Shown: in pieces, positions 50,597 through 63,012 of the stretch
How positions within the stretch are numbered: position 1 is the first letter of the stretch
Layout of the letters: each line of letters starts with the position of its first letter
NCBI GenBank assembly: GCA_945643635.1
Contig: CALZFC010000069.1
Location: forward strand, 1 to 64,000
DNA length: 64,000 nucleotides
From: Allodiplogaster sudhausi
Taxonomy: Eukaryota > Nematoda > Chromadorea > Rhabditida > Diplogasteridae
Direction: 5' to 3'
The notes under the pieces: model-generated
What the model was told of the DNA's origin: nothing
What the model saw: only the letters and a program-made list of their open reading frames with translations
Database searches by the model: none
Program-made: the position numbers and the translations under genes

Positions 50597-53164
50597 TTGT
50601 AGTAGGAAGCTGAAATTTTTCCAGGTGGTTTCTAGGCCCCTATGGACTGTCCATGCAAAATTTCACGTCGATTGAACAAAATTTTTGACGACCACGACTA
50701 CGCAGCCGATGGTCATAAATTCCGAAGGCTATAAATCAGCAAAAAAATATTTTTATACTTGAGGACAATAACTTTATGTATTATAGGCTTGTTCTACGAA
50801 AAATTGTAGGTGTTTACGCCCATAAGACATGTCGATTGGAAACTGTTTGCTTCGATTTTGACTACTCAGAAGATGAACACGAAATTCTGATTTAACCAGA
50901 TTATTGGCCTGGTTTTTTCTTCATTCTTGTAGTAGGAAGCTGAAATTTTTCCAGGTGGTTTCTAGGCCCCTATGGACTGTCCATGCAAAATTTCACGTCG
51001 ATTGAACAAAATTTTTGACGACCACGACTACGCAGCCGATGGTCATAAATTCCGAAGGCTATAAATCAGCAAAAAAATATTTTTATACTTGAGGACAATA
51101 ACTTTATGTATTATAGGCTTGTTCTACGAAAAATTTGTAGGTGTTTACGCCCATAAGACATGTCGATTGGAAACTGTTTGCTTCGATTTTGACTACTCAG
51201 AAGATGAACACGAAATTCTGATTTAACCAGATTATTGGCCTGGTTTTTTCTTCATTCTTGTAGTAGGAAGCTGAAATTTTTCCAGGTGGTTTCTAGGCCC
51301 CTATGGACTGTCCATGCAAAATTTCACGTCGATTGAACAAAATTTTTGACGACCACGACTACGCAGCCGATGGTCATAAATTCCGAAGGCTATAAATCAG
51401 CAAAAAAATATTTTTATACTTGAGGACAATAACTTTATGTATTATAGGCTTGTTCTACGAAAAATGTGTAGGTGTTTACGCCCATAAGACATGTCGATTG
51501 GAAACTGTTTGCTTCGATTTTGACTACTCAGAAGATGAACACGAAATTCTGATTTAACCAGATTATTGGCCTGGTTTTTTCTTCATTCTTGTAGTAGGAA
51601 GCTGAAATTTTTCCAGGTGGTTTCTAGGCCCCTATGGACTGTCCATGCAAAATTTCACGTCGATTGAACAAAATTTTTGACGACCACGACTACGCAGCCG
51701 ATGGTCATAAATTCCGAAGGCTATAAATCAGCAAAAAAATATTTTTATACTTGAGGACAATAACTTTATGTATTATAGGCTTGTTCTACGAAAAATGTGT
51801 AGGTGTTTACGCCCATAAGACATGTCGATTGGAAACTGTTTGCTTCGATTTTGACTACTCAGAAGATGAACACGAAATTCTGATTTAACCAGATTATTGG
51901 CCTGGTTTTTTCTTCATTCTTGTAGTAGGAAGCTGAAATTTTTCCAGGTGGTTTCTAGGCCCCTATGGACTGTCCATGCAAAATTTCACGTCGATTGAAC
52001 AAAATTTTTGACGACCACGACTACGCAGCCGATGGTCATAAATTCCGAAGGCTATAAATCAGCAAAAAAATATTTTTATACTTGAGGACAATAACTTTAT
52101 GTATTATAGGCTTGTTCTACGAAAAATTTGTAGGTGTTTACTTTGACTACTCAGAAGATGAACACGAAATTCTGATTTAACCAGATTATTGGCCTGGTTT
52201 TTTCTTCATTCTTGTAGTAGGAAGCTGAAATTTTTCCAGGTGGTTTCTAGGCCCCTATGGACTGTCCATGCAAAATTTCACGTCGATTGAACAAAATTTT
52301 TGACGACCACGACTACGCAGCCGATGGTCATAAATTCCGAAGGCTATAAATCAGCAAAAAAATATTTTTATACTTGAGGACAATAACTTTATGTATTATA
52401 GGCTTGTTCTACGAAAAATGTGTAGGTGTTTACGCCCATAAGACATGTCGATTGGAAACTGTTTGCTTCGATTTTGACTACTCAGAAGATGAACACGAAA
52501 TTCTGATTTAACCAGATTATTGGCCTGGTTTTTTCTTCATTCTTGTAGTAGGAAGCTGAAATTTTTCCAGGTGGTTTCTAGGCCCCTATGGACTGTCCAT
52601 GCAAAATTTCACGTCGATTGAACAAAATTTTTGACGACCACGACTACGCAGCCGATGGTCATAAATTCCGAAGGCTATAAATCAGCAAAAAAATATTTTT
52701 ATACTTGAGGACAATAACTTTATGTATTATAGGCTTGTTCTACGAAAAATTTGTAGGTGTTTACTTTGACTACTCAGAAGATGAACACGAAATTCTGATT
52801 TAACCAGATTATTGGCCTGGTTTTTTCTTCATTCTTGTAGTAGGAAGCTGAAATTTTTCCAGGTGGTTTCTAGGCCCCTATGGACTGTCCATGCAAAATT
52901 TCACGTCGATTGAACAAAATTTTTGACGACCACGACTACGCAGCCGATGGTCATAAATTCCGAAGGCTATAAATCAGCAAAAAAATATTTTTATACTTGA
53001 GGACAATAACTTTATGTATTATAGGCTTGTTCTACGAAAAATTGTAGGTGTTTACGCCCATAAGACATGTCGATTGGAAACTGTTTGCTTCGATTTTGAC
53101 TACTCAGAAGATGAACACGAAATTCTGATTTAACCAGATTATTGGCCTGGTTTTTTCTTCATTC
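50597..53164 (+). repeat. Irregular block of eight units
   Basis: Order: F2, F3, FG, FG, DL, FG, DL, F2. The regular alternation of the preceding 10 kb begins to break up here. Confidence 0.9.
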
Positions 53165-53748
53165 TTGTAGTAGGAAGCTGAAATTTTTCCAGGTGGTTTC
53201 TAGGCCCCTATGGACTGTCCATGCAAAATTTCACGTCGATTGAACAAAATTTTTGACGACCACGACTACGCAGCCGATGGTCATAAATTCCGAAGGCTAT
53301 AAATCAGCAAAAAAATATTTTTATACTTGAGGACAATAACTTTATGTATTATAGGCTTGTTCTACGAAAAATTTGTAGGTGTTTACTTTGACTACTCAGA
53401 AGATGAACACGAAATTCTGATTTAACCAGATTATTGGCCTGGTTTTTTCTTCATTCTTGTAGTAGGAAGCTGAAATTTTTCCAGGTGGTTTCTAGGCCCC
53501 TATGGACTGTCCATGCAAAATTTCACGTCGATTGAACAAAATTTTTGACGACCACGACTACGCAGCCGATGGTCATAAATTCCGAAGGCTATAAATCAGC
53601 AAAAAAATATTTTTATACTTGAGGACAATAACTTTATGTATTATAGGCTTGTTCTACGAAAAATTTGTAGGTGTTTACTTTGACTACTCAGAAGATGAAC
53701 ACGAAATTCTGATTTAACCAGATTATTGGCCTGGTTTTTTCTTCATTC
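53165..53748 (+). repeat. Unique DL-DL pair
   Basis: Units 53165-53456 and 53457-53748 are both 292 bp with the same deletion. It is the only place where two DL units adjoin; in all other cases at least one full-length unit separates them. Most simply the product of an unequal exchange or loss of the intervening full unit. Confidence 0.93.
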
Positions 53749-56700
53749 TTGTAGTAGGAAGCTGAAATTTTTCCAGGTGGTTTCTAGGCCCCTATGGACT
53801 GTCCATGCAAAATTTCACGTCGATTGAACAAAATTTTTGACGACCACGACTACGCAGCCGATGGTCATAAATTCCGAAGGCTATAAATCAGCAAAAAAAT
53901 ATTTTTATACTTGAGGACAATAACTTTATGTATTATAGGCTTGTTCTACGAAAAATGTGTAGGTGTTTACGCCCATAAGACATGTCGATTGGAAACTGTT
54001 TGCTTCGATTTTGACTACTCAGAAGATGAACACGAAATTCTGATTTAACCAGATTATTGGCCTGGTTTTTTCTTCATTCTTGTAGTAGGAAGCTGAAATT
54101 TTTCCAGGTGGTTTCTAGGCCCCTATGGACTGTCCATGCAAAATTTCACGTCGATTGAACAAAATTTTTGACGACCACGACTACGCAGCCGATGGTCATA
54201 AATTCCGAAGGCTATAAATCAGCAAAAAAATATTTTTATACTTGAGGACAATAACTTTATGTATTATAGGCTTGTTCTACGAAAAATTTGTAGGTGTTTA
54301 CTTTGACTACTCAGAAGATGAACACGAAATTCTGATTTAACCAGATTATTGGCCTGGTTTTTTCTTCATTCTTGTAGTAGGAAGCTGAAATTTTTCCAGG
54401 TGGTTTCTAGGCCCCTATGGACTGTCCATGCAAAATTTCACGTCGATTGAACAAAATTTTTGACGACCACGACTACGCAGCCGATGGTCATAAATTCCGA
54501 AGGCTATAAATCAGCAAAAAAATATTTTTATACTTGAGGACAATAACTTTATGTATTATAGGCTTGTTCTACGAAAAATTTGTAGGTGTTTACGCCCATA
54601 AGACATGTCGATTGGAAACTGTTTGCTTCGATTTTGACTACTCAGAAGATGAACACGAAATTCTGATTTAACCAGATTATTGGCCTGGTTTTTTCTTCAT
54701 TCTTGTAGTAGGAAGCTGAAATTTTTCCAGGTGGTTTCTAGGCCCCTATGGACTGTCCATGCAAAATTTCACGTCGATTGAACAAAATTTTTGACGACCA
54801 CGACTACGCAGCCGATGGTCATAAATTCCGAAGGCTATAAATCAGCAAAAAAATATTTTTATACTTGAGGACAATAACTTTATGTATTATAGGCTTGTTC
54901 TACGAAAAATTTGTAGGTGTTTACTTTGACTACTCAGAAGATGAACACGAAATTCTGATTTAACCAGATTATTGGCCTGGTTTTTTCTTCATTCTTGTAG
55001 TAGGAAGCTGAAATTTTTCCAGGTGGTTTCTAGGCCCCTATGGACTGTCCATGCAAAATTTCACGTCGATTGAACAAAATTTTTGACGACCACGACTACG
55101 CAGCCGATGGTCATAAATTCCGAAGGCTATAAATCAGCAAAAAAATATTTTTATACTTGAGGACAATAACTTTATGTATTATAGGCTTGTTCTACGAAAA
55201 ATTTGTAGGTGTTTACGCCCATAAGACATGTCGATTGGAAACTGTTTGCTTCGATTTTGACTACTCAGAAGATGAACACGAAATTCTGATTTAACCAGAT
55301 TATTGGCCTGGTTTTTTCTTCATTCTTGTAGTAGGAAGCTGAAATTTTTCCAGGTGGTTTCTAGGCCCCTATGGACTGTCCATGCAAAATTTCACGTCGA
55401 TTGAACAAAATTTTTGACGACCACGACTACGCAGCCGATGGTCATAAATTCCGAAGGCTATAAATCAGCAAAAAAATATTTTTATACTTGAGGACAATAA
55501 CTTTATGTATTATAGGCTTGTTCTACGAAAAATTTGTAGGTGTTTACGCCCATAAGACATGTCGATTGGAAACTGTTTGCTTCGATTTTGACTACTCAGA
55601 AGATGAACACGAAATTCTGATTTAACCAGATTATTGGCCTGGTTTTTTCTTCATTCTTGTAGTAGGAAGCTGAAATTTTTCCAGGTGGTTTCTAGGCCCC
55701 TATGGACTGTCCATGCAAAATTTCACGTCGATTGAACAAAATTTTTGACGACCACGACTACGCAGCCGATGGTCATAAATTCCGAAGGCTATAAATCAGC
55801 AAAAAAATATTTTTATACTTGAGGACAATAACTTTATGTATTATAGGCTTGTTCTACGAAAAATTTGTAGGTGTTTACTTTGACTACTCAGAAGATGAAC
55901 ACGAAATTCTGATTTAACCAGATTATTGGCCTGGTTTTTTCTTCATTCTTGTAGTAGGAAGCTGAAATTTTTCCAGGTGGTTTCTAGGCCCCTATGGACT
56001 GTCCATGCAAAATTTCACGTCGATTGAACAAAATTTTTGACGACCACGACTACGCAGCCGATGGTCATAAATTCCGAAGGCTATAAATCAGCAAAAAAAT
56101 ATTTTTATACTTGAGGACAATAACTTTATGTATTATAGGCTTGTTCTACGAAAAATGTGTAGGTGTTTACGCCCATAAGACATGTCGATTGGAAACTGTT
56201 TGCTTCGATTTTGACTACTCAGAAGATGAACACGAAATTCTGATTTAACCAGATTATTGGCCTGGTTTTTTCTTCATTCTTGTAGTAGGAAGCTGAAATT
56301 TTTCCAGGTGGTTTCTAGGCCCCTATGGACTGTCCATGCAAAATTTCACGTCGATTGAACAAAATTTTTGACGACCACGACTACGCAGCCGATGGTCATA
56401 AATTCCGAAGGCTATAAATCAGCAAAAAAATATTTTTATACTTGAGGACAATAACTTTATGTATTATAGGCTTGTTCTACGAAAAATTTGTAGGTGTTTA
56501 CTTTGACTACTCAGAAGATGAACACGAAATTCTGATTTAACCAGATTATTGGCCTGGTTTTTTCTTCATTCTTGTAGTAGGAAGCTGAAATTTTTCCAGG
56601 TGGTTTCTAGGCCCCTATGGACTGTCCATGCAAAATTTCACGTCGATTGAACAAAATTTTTGACGACCACGACTACGCAGCCGATGGTCATAAATTCCGA

Positions 56701-56901
56701 AGGCTATAAATCAGCAAAAAAATATTTTTATACTTGAGGACAATAACTTTATGTATTATAGGCTTGTTCTACGAAAAATTGTAGGTGTTTACGCCCATAA
56801 GACATGTCGATTGGAAACTGTTTGCTTCGATTTTGACTACTCAGAAGATGAACACGAAATTCTGATTTAACCAGATTATTGGCCTGGTTTTTTCTTCATT
56901 C
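53749..56901 (+). repeat. Mixed block of ten units with F3-DL pairs
   Basis: Order: FG, DL, F3, DL, F3, F3, DL, FG, DL, F2. F3 directly precedes DL at 54703 and 55657, which is otherwise uncommon (six cases in the window). Confidence 0.9.
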
Positions 56902-59179
56902 TTGTAGTAGGAAGCTGAAATTTTTCCAGGTGGTTTCTAGGCCCCTATGGACTGTCCATGCAAAATTTCACGTCGATTGAACAAAATTTTTGACGACCAC
57001 GACTACGCAGCCGATGGTCATAAATTCCGAAGGCTATAAATCAGCAAAAAAATATTTTTATACTTGAGGACAATAACTTTATGTATTATAGGCTTGTTCT
57101 ACGAAAAATTTGTAGGTGTTTACGCCCATAAGACATGTCGATTGGAAACTGTTTGCTTCGATTTTGACTACTCAGAAGATGAACACGAAATTCTGATTTA
57201 ACCAGATTATTGGCCTGGTTTTTTCTTCATTCTTGTAGTAGGAAGCTGAAATTTTTCCAGGTGGTTTCTAGGCCCCTATGGACTGTCCATGCAAAATTTC
57301 ACGTCGATTGAACAAAATTTTTGACGACCACGACTACGCAGCCGATGGTCATAAATTCCGAAGGCTATAAATCAGCAAAAAAATATTTTTATACTTGAGG
57401 ACAATAACTTTATGTATTATAGGCTTGTTCTACGAAAAATTTGTAGGTGTTTACGCCCATAAGACATGTCGATTGGAAACTGTTTGCTTCGATTTTGACT
57501 ACTCAGAAGATGAACACGAAATTCTGATTTAACCAGATTATTGGCCTGGTTTTTTCTTCATTCTTGTAGTAGGAAGCTGAAATTTTTCCAGGTGGTTTCT
57601 AGGCCCCTATGGACTGTCCATGCAAAATTTCACGTCGATTGAACAAAATTTTTGACGACCACGACTACGCAGCCGATGGTCATAAATTCCGAAGGCTATA
57701 AATCAGCAAAAAAATATTTTTATACTTGAGGACAATAACTTTATGTATTATAGGCTTGTTCTACGAAAAATTTGTAGGTGTTTACGCCCATAAGACATGT
57801 CGATTGGAAACTGTTTGCTTCGATTTTGACTACTCAGAAGATGAACACGAAATTCTGATTTAACCAGATTATTGGCCTGGTTTTTTCTTCATTCTTGTAG
57901 TAGGAAGCTGAAATTTTTCCAGGTGGTTTCTAGGCCCCTATGGACTGTCCATGCAAAATTTCACGTCGATTGAACAAAATTTTTGACGACCACGACTACG
58001 CAGCCGATGGTCATAAATTCCGAAGGCTATAAATCAGCAAAAAAATATTTTTATACTTGAGGACAATAACTTTATGTATTATAGGCTTGTTCTACGAAAA
58101 ATTTGTAGGTGTTTACTTTGACTACTCAGAAGATGAACACGAAATTCTGATTTAACCAGATTATTGGCCTGGTTTTTTCTTCATTCTTGTAGTAGGAAGC
58201 TGAAATTTTTCCAGGTGGTTTCTAGGCCCCTATGGACTGTCCATGCAAAATTTCACGTCGATTGAACAAAATTTTTGACGACCACGACTACGCAGCCGAT
58301 GGTCATAAATTCCGAAGGCTATAAATCAGCAAAAAAATATTTTTATACTTGAGGACAATAACTTTATGTATTATAGGCTTGTTCTACGAAAAATTTGTAG
58401 GTGTTTACGCCCATAAGACATGTCGATTGGAAACTGTTTGCTTCGATTTTGACTACTCAGAAGATGAACACGAAATTCTGATTTAACCAGATTATTGGCC
58501 TGGTTTTTTCTTCATTCTTGTAGTAGGAAGCTGAAATTTTTCCAGGTGGTTTCTAGGCCCCTATGGACTGTCCATGCAAAATTTCACGTCGATTGAACAA
58601 AATTTTTGACGACCACGACTACGCAGCCGATGGTCATAAATTCCGAAGGCTATAAATCAGCAAAAAAATATTTTTATACTTGAGGACAATAACTTTATGT
58701 ATTATAGGCTTGTTCTACGAAAAATTTGTAGGTGTTTACGCCCATAAGACATGTCGATTGGAAACTGTTTGCTTCGATTTTGACTACTCAGAAGATGAAC
58801 ACGAAATTCTGATTTAACCAGATTATTGGCCTGGTTTTTTCTTCATTCTTGTAGTAGGAAGCTGAAATTTTTCCAGGTGGTTTCTAGGCCCCTATGGACT
58901 GTCCATGCAAAATTTCACGTCGATTGAACAAAATTTTTGACGACCACGACTACGCAGCCGATGGTCATAAATTCCGAAGGCTATAAATCAGCAAAAAAAT
59001 ATTTTTATACTTGAGGACAATAACTTTATGTATTATAGGCTTGTTCTACGAAAAATTTGTAGGTGTTTACGCCCATAAGACATGTCGATTGGAAACTGTT
59101 TGCTTCGATTTTGACTACTCAGAAGATGAACACGAAATTCTGATTTAACCAGATTATTGGCCTGGTTTTTTCTTCATTC
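56902..59179 (+). repeat. F3-rich block: three F3, DL, three F3
   Basis: Units at 56902, 57233, 57564 (F3), 57895 (DL), 58187, 58518, 58849 (F3). A return to F3-rich composition like that of the far left of the array, with one DL inside. Confidence 0.9.
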
Positions 59180-60425
59180 TTGTAGTAGGAAGCTGAAATT
59201 TTTCCAGGTGGTTTCTAGGCCCCTATGGACTGTCCATGCAAAATTTCACGTCGATTGAACAAAATTTTTGACGACCACGACTACGCAGCCGATGGTCATA
59301 AATTCCGAAGGCTATAAATCAGCAAAAAAATATTTTTATACTTGAGGACAATAACTTTATGTATTATAGGCTTGTTCTACGAAAAATGTGTAGGTGTTTA
59401 CGCCCATAAGACATGTCGATTGGAAACTGTTTGCTTCGATTTTGACTACTCAGAAGATGAACACGAAATTCTGATTTAACCAGATTATTGGCCTGGTTTT
59501 TTCTTCATTCTTGTAGTAGGAAGCTGAAATTTTTCCAGGTGGTTTCTAGGCCCCTATGGACTGTCCATGCAAAATTTCACGTCGATTGAACAAAATTTTT
59601 GACGACCACGACTACGCAGCCGATGGTCATAAATTCCGAAGGCTATAAATCAGCAAAAAAATATTTTTATACTTGAGGACAATAACTTTATGTATTATAG
59701 GCTTGTTCTACGAAAAATTTGTAGGTGTTTACTTTGACTACTCAGAAGATGAACACGAAATTCTGATTTAACCAGATTATTGGCCTGGTTTTTTCTTCAT
59801 TCTTGTAGTAGGAAGCTGAAATTTTTCCAGGTGGTTTCTAGGCCCCTATGGACTGTCCATGCAAAATTTCACGTCGATTGAACAAAATTTTTGACGACCA
59901 CGACTACGCAGCCGATGGTCATAAATTCCGAAGGCTATAAATCAGCAAAAAAATATTTTTATACTTGAGGACAATAACTTTATGTATTATAGGCTTGTTC
60001 TACGAAAAATGTGTAGGTGTTTACGCCCATAAGACATGTCGATTGGAAACTGTTTGCTTCGATTTTGACTACTCAGAAGATGAACACGAAATTCTGATTT
60101 AACCAGATTATTGGCCTGGTTTTTTCTTCATTCTTGTAGTAGGAAGCTGAAATTTTTCCAGGTGGTTTCTAGGCCCCTATGGACTGTCCATGCAAAATTT
60201 CACGTCGATTGAACAAAATTTTTGACGACCACGACTACGCAGCCGATGGTCATAAATTCCGAAGGCTATAAATCAGCAAAAAAATATTTTTATACTTGAG
60301 GACAATAACTTTATGTATTATAGGCTTGTTCTACGAAAAATTTGTAGGTGTTTACTTTGACTACTCAGAAGATGAACACGAAATTCTGATTTAACCAGAT
60401 TATTGGCCTGGTTTTTTCTTCATTC
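59180..60425 (+). repeat. Two FG-DL dimers
   Basis: Units at 59180, 59511, 59803 and 60134, two 623-bp dimers, isolated from the main FG-DL run by about 12 kb. Confidence 0.9.
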
Positions 60426-61085
60426 TTGTAGTAGGAAGCTGAAATTTTTCCAGGTGGTTTCTAGGCCCCTATGGACTGTCCATGCAAAATTTCACGTCGA
60501 TTGAACAAAATTTTTGACGACCACGACTACGCAGCCGATGGTCATAAATTCCGAAGGCTATAAATCAGCAAAAAAATATTTTTATACTTGAGGACAATAA
60601 CTTTATGTATTATAGGCTTGTTCTACGAAAAATTGTAGGTGTTTACGCCCATAAGACATGTCGATTGGAAACTGTTTGCTTCGATTTTGACTACTCAGAA
60701 GATGAACACGAAATTCTGATTTAACCAGATTATTGGCCTGGTTTTTTCTTCATTCTTGTAGTAGGAAGCTGAAATTTTTCCAGGTGGTTTCTAGGCCCCT
60801 ATGGACTGTCCATGCAAAATTTCACGTCGATTGAACAAAATTTTTGACGACCACGACTACGCAGCCGATGGTCATAAATTCCGAAGGCTATAAATCAGCA
60901 AAAAAATATTTTTATACTTGAGGACAATAACTTTATGTATTATAGGCTTGTTCTACGAAAAATTGTAGGTGTTTACGCCCATAAGACATGTCGATTGGAA
61001 ACTGTTTGCTTCGATTTTGACTACTCAGAAGATGAACACGAAATTCTGATTTAACCAGATTATTGGCCTGGTTTTTTCTTCATTC
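60426..61085 (+). repeat. Two F2 units
   Basis: Units at 60426 and 60756, both 330 bp, leading into the DL derivative at 61086. Confidence 0.9.
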
Positions 61086-61381
61086 TTGTAGTAGGAAGCT
61101 GAAATTTTTCCAGGTGGTTTCTAGGCCCCTATGGACTGTCCATGCAAAATTTCACGTCGATTGAACAAAATTTTTGACGACCACGACTACGCAGCCGATG
61201 GTCATAAATTCCGAAGGCTATAAATCAGCAAAAAAATATTTTTATACTTGAGGACAATAACTTTATGTATTATAGGCTTGTTCTACGAAAAATTTGTAGG
61301 TGTTTACTTGTGACTACTACTCAGAAGATGAACACGAAATTCTGATTTAACCAGATTATTGGCCTGGTTTTTTCTTCATTC
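61086..61381 (+). repeat. DL derivative with four extra bases, 296 bp
   Basis: Carries the DL deletion, but just after the junction it has an extra G (TTACTTGTGAC instead of TTACTTTGAC) and a three-base TAC duplication (GACTACTACTC). The only altered DL junction among 47. Probably a secondary mutation of a DL unit. Confidence 0.92.
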
Positions 61382-62704
61382 TTGTAGTAGGAAGCTGAAA
61401 TTTTTCCAGGTGGTTTCTAGGCCCCTATGGACTGTCCATGCAAAATTTCACGTCGATTGAACAAAATTTTTGACGACCACGACTACGCAGCCGATGGTCA
61501 TAAATTCCGAAGGCTATAAATCAGCAAAAAAATATTTTTATACTTGAGGACAATAACTTTATGTATTATAGGCTTGTTCTACGAAAAATTGTAGGTGTTT
61601 ACGCCCATAAGACATGTCGATTGGAAACTGTTTGCTTCGATTTTGACTACTCAGAAGATGAACACGAAATTCTGATTTAACCAGATTATTGGCCTGGTTT
61701 TTTCTTCATTCTTGTAGTAGGAAGCTGAAATTTTTCCAGGTGGTTTCTAGGCCCCTATGGACTGTCCATGCAAAATTTCACGTCGATTGAACAAAATTTT
61801 TGACGACCACGACTACGCAGCCGATGGTCATAAATTCCGAAGGCTATAAATCAGCAAAAAAATATTTTTATACTTGAGGACAATAACTTTATGTATTATA
61901 GGCTTGTTCTACGAAAAATTTGTAGGTGTTTACGCCCATAAGACATGTCGATTGGAAACTGTTTGCTTCGATTTTGACTACTCAGAAGATGAACACGAAA
62001 TTCTGATTTAACCAGATTATTGGCCTGGTTTTTTCTTCATTCTTGTAGTAGGAAGCTGAAATTTTTCCAGGTGGTTTCTAGGCCCCTATGGACTGTCCAT
62101 GCAAAATTTCACGTCGATTGAACAAAATTTTTGACGACCACGACTACGCAGCCGATGGTCATAAATTCCGAAGGCTATAAATCAGCAAAAAAATATTTTT
62201 ATACTTGAGGACAATAACTTTATGTATTATAGGCTTGTTCTACGAAAAATTTGTAGGTGTTTACGCCCATAAGACATGTCGATTGGAAACTGTTTGCTTC
62301 GATTTTGACTACTCAGAAGATGAACACGAAATTCTGATTTAACCAGATTATTGGCCTGGTTTTTTCTTCATTCTTGTAGTAGGAAGCTGAAATTTTTCCA
62401 GGTGGTTTCTAGGCCCCTATGGACTGTCCATGCAAAATTTCACGTCGATTGAACAAAATTTTTGACGACCACGACTACGCAGCCGATGGTCATAAATTCC
62501 GAAGGCTATAAATCAGCAAAAAAATATTTTTATACTTGAGGACAATAACTTTATGTATTATAGGCTTGTTCTACGAAAAATTTGTAGGTGTTTACGCCCA
62601 TAAGACATGTCGATTGGAAACTGTTTGCTTCGATTTTGACTACTCAGAAGATGAACACGAAATTCTGATTTAACCAGATTATTGGCCTGGTTTTTTCTTC
62701 ATTC
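61382..62704 (+). repeat. Four full-length units: F2 and three F3
   Basis: Units at 61382 (F2), 61712, 62043 and 62374 (F3), with no visible other change. They lie between the two rearranged units of the right end. Confidence 0.9.
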
Positions 62705-63012
62705 TTGTAGTAGGAAGCTGAAATTTTTCCAGGTGGTTTCTAGGCCCCTATGGACTGTCCATGCAAAATTTCACGTCGATTGAACAAAATTTTTGACGAC
62801 CACGACTACGCAGCCGATGGTCATAAATTCCGAAGGCTATAAATCAGCAAAAAAATATTTTTATACTTGAGGACAATAACTTTATGTATTATAGGCTTGT
62901 TCTACGAAAAATTTAGGTACGGTGTTTACTGTTTGCTTCGATTTTGACTACTCAGAAGATGAACACGAAATTCTGATTTAACCAGATTATTGGCCTGGTT
63001 TTTTCTTCATTC
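62705..63012 (+). repeat. Rearranged 308-bp unit with a different deletion
   Basis: Lacks unit positions 223-248 (26 bp), with AC at both ends of the event as 2-bp microhomology. The stretch just upstream reads ATTTAGGTACGGTG instead of ATTTGTAGGTG, a net gain of three bases, giving 331-26+3=308. The left breakpoint is the same as in DL units (after GTTTAC) but the right one differs, so it is not a plain DL copy. Confidence 0.9.
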
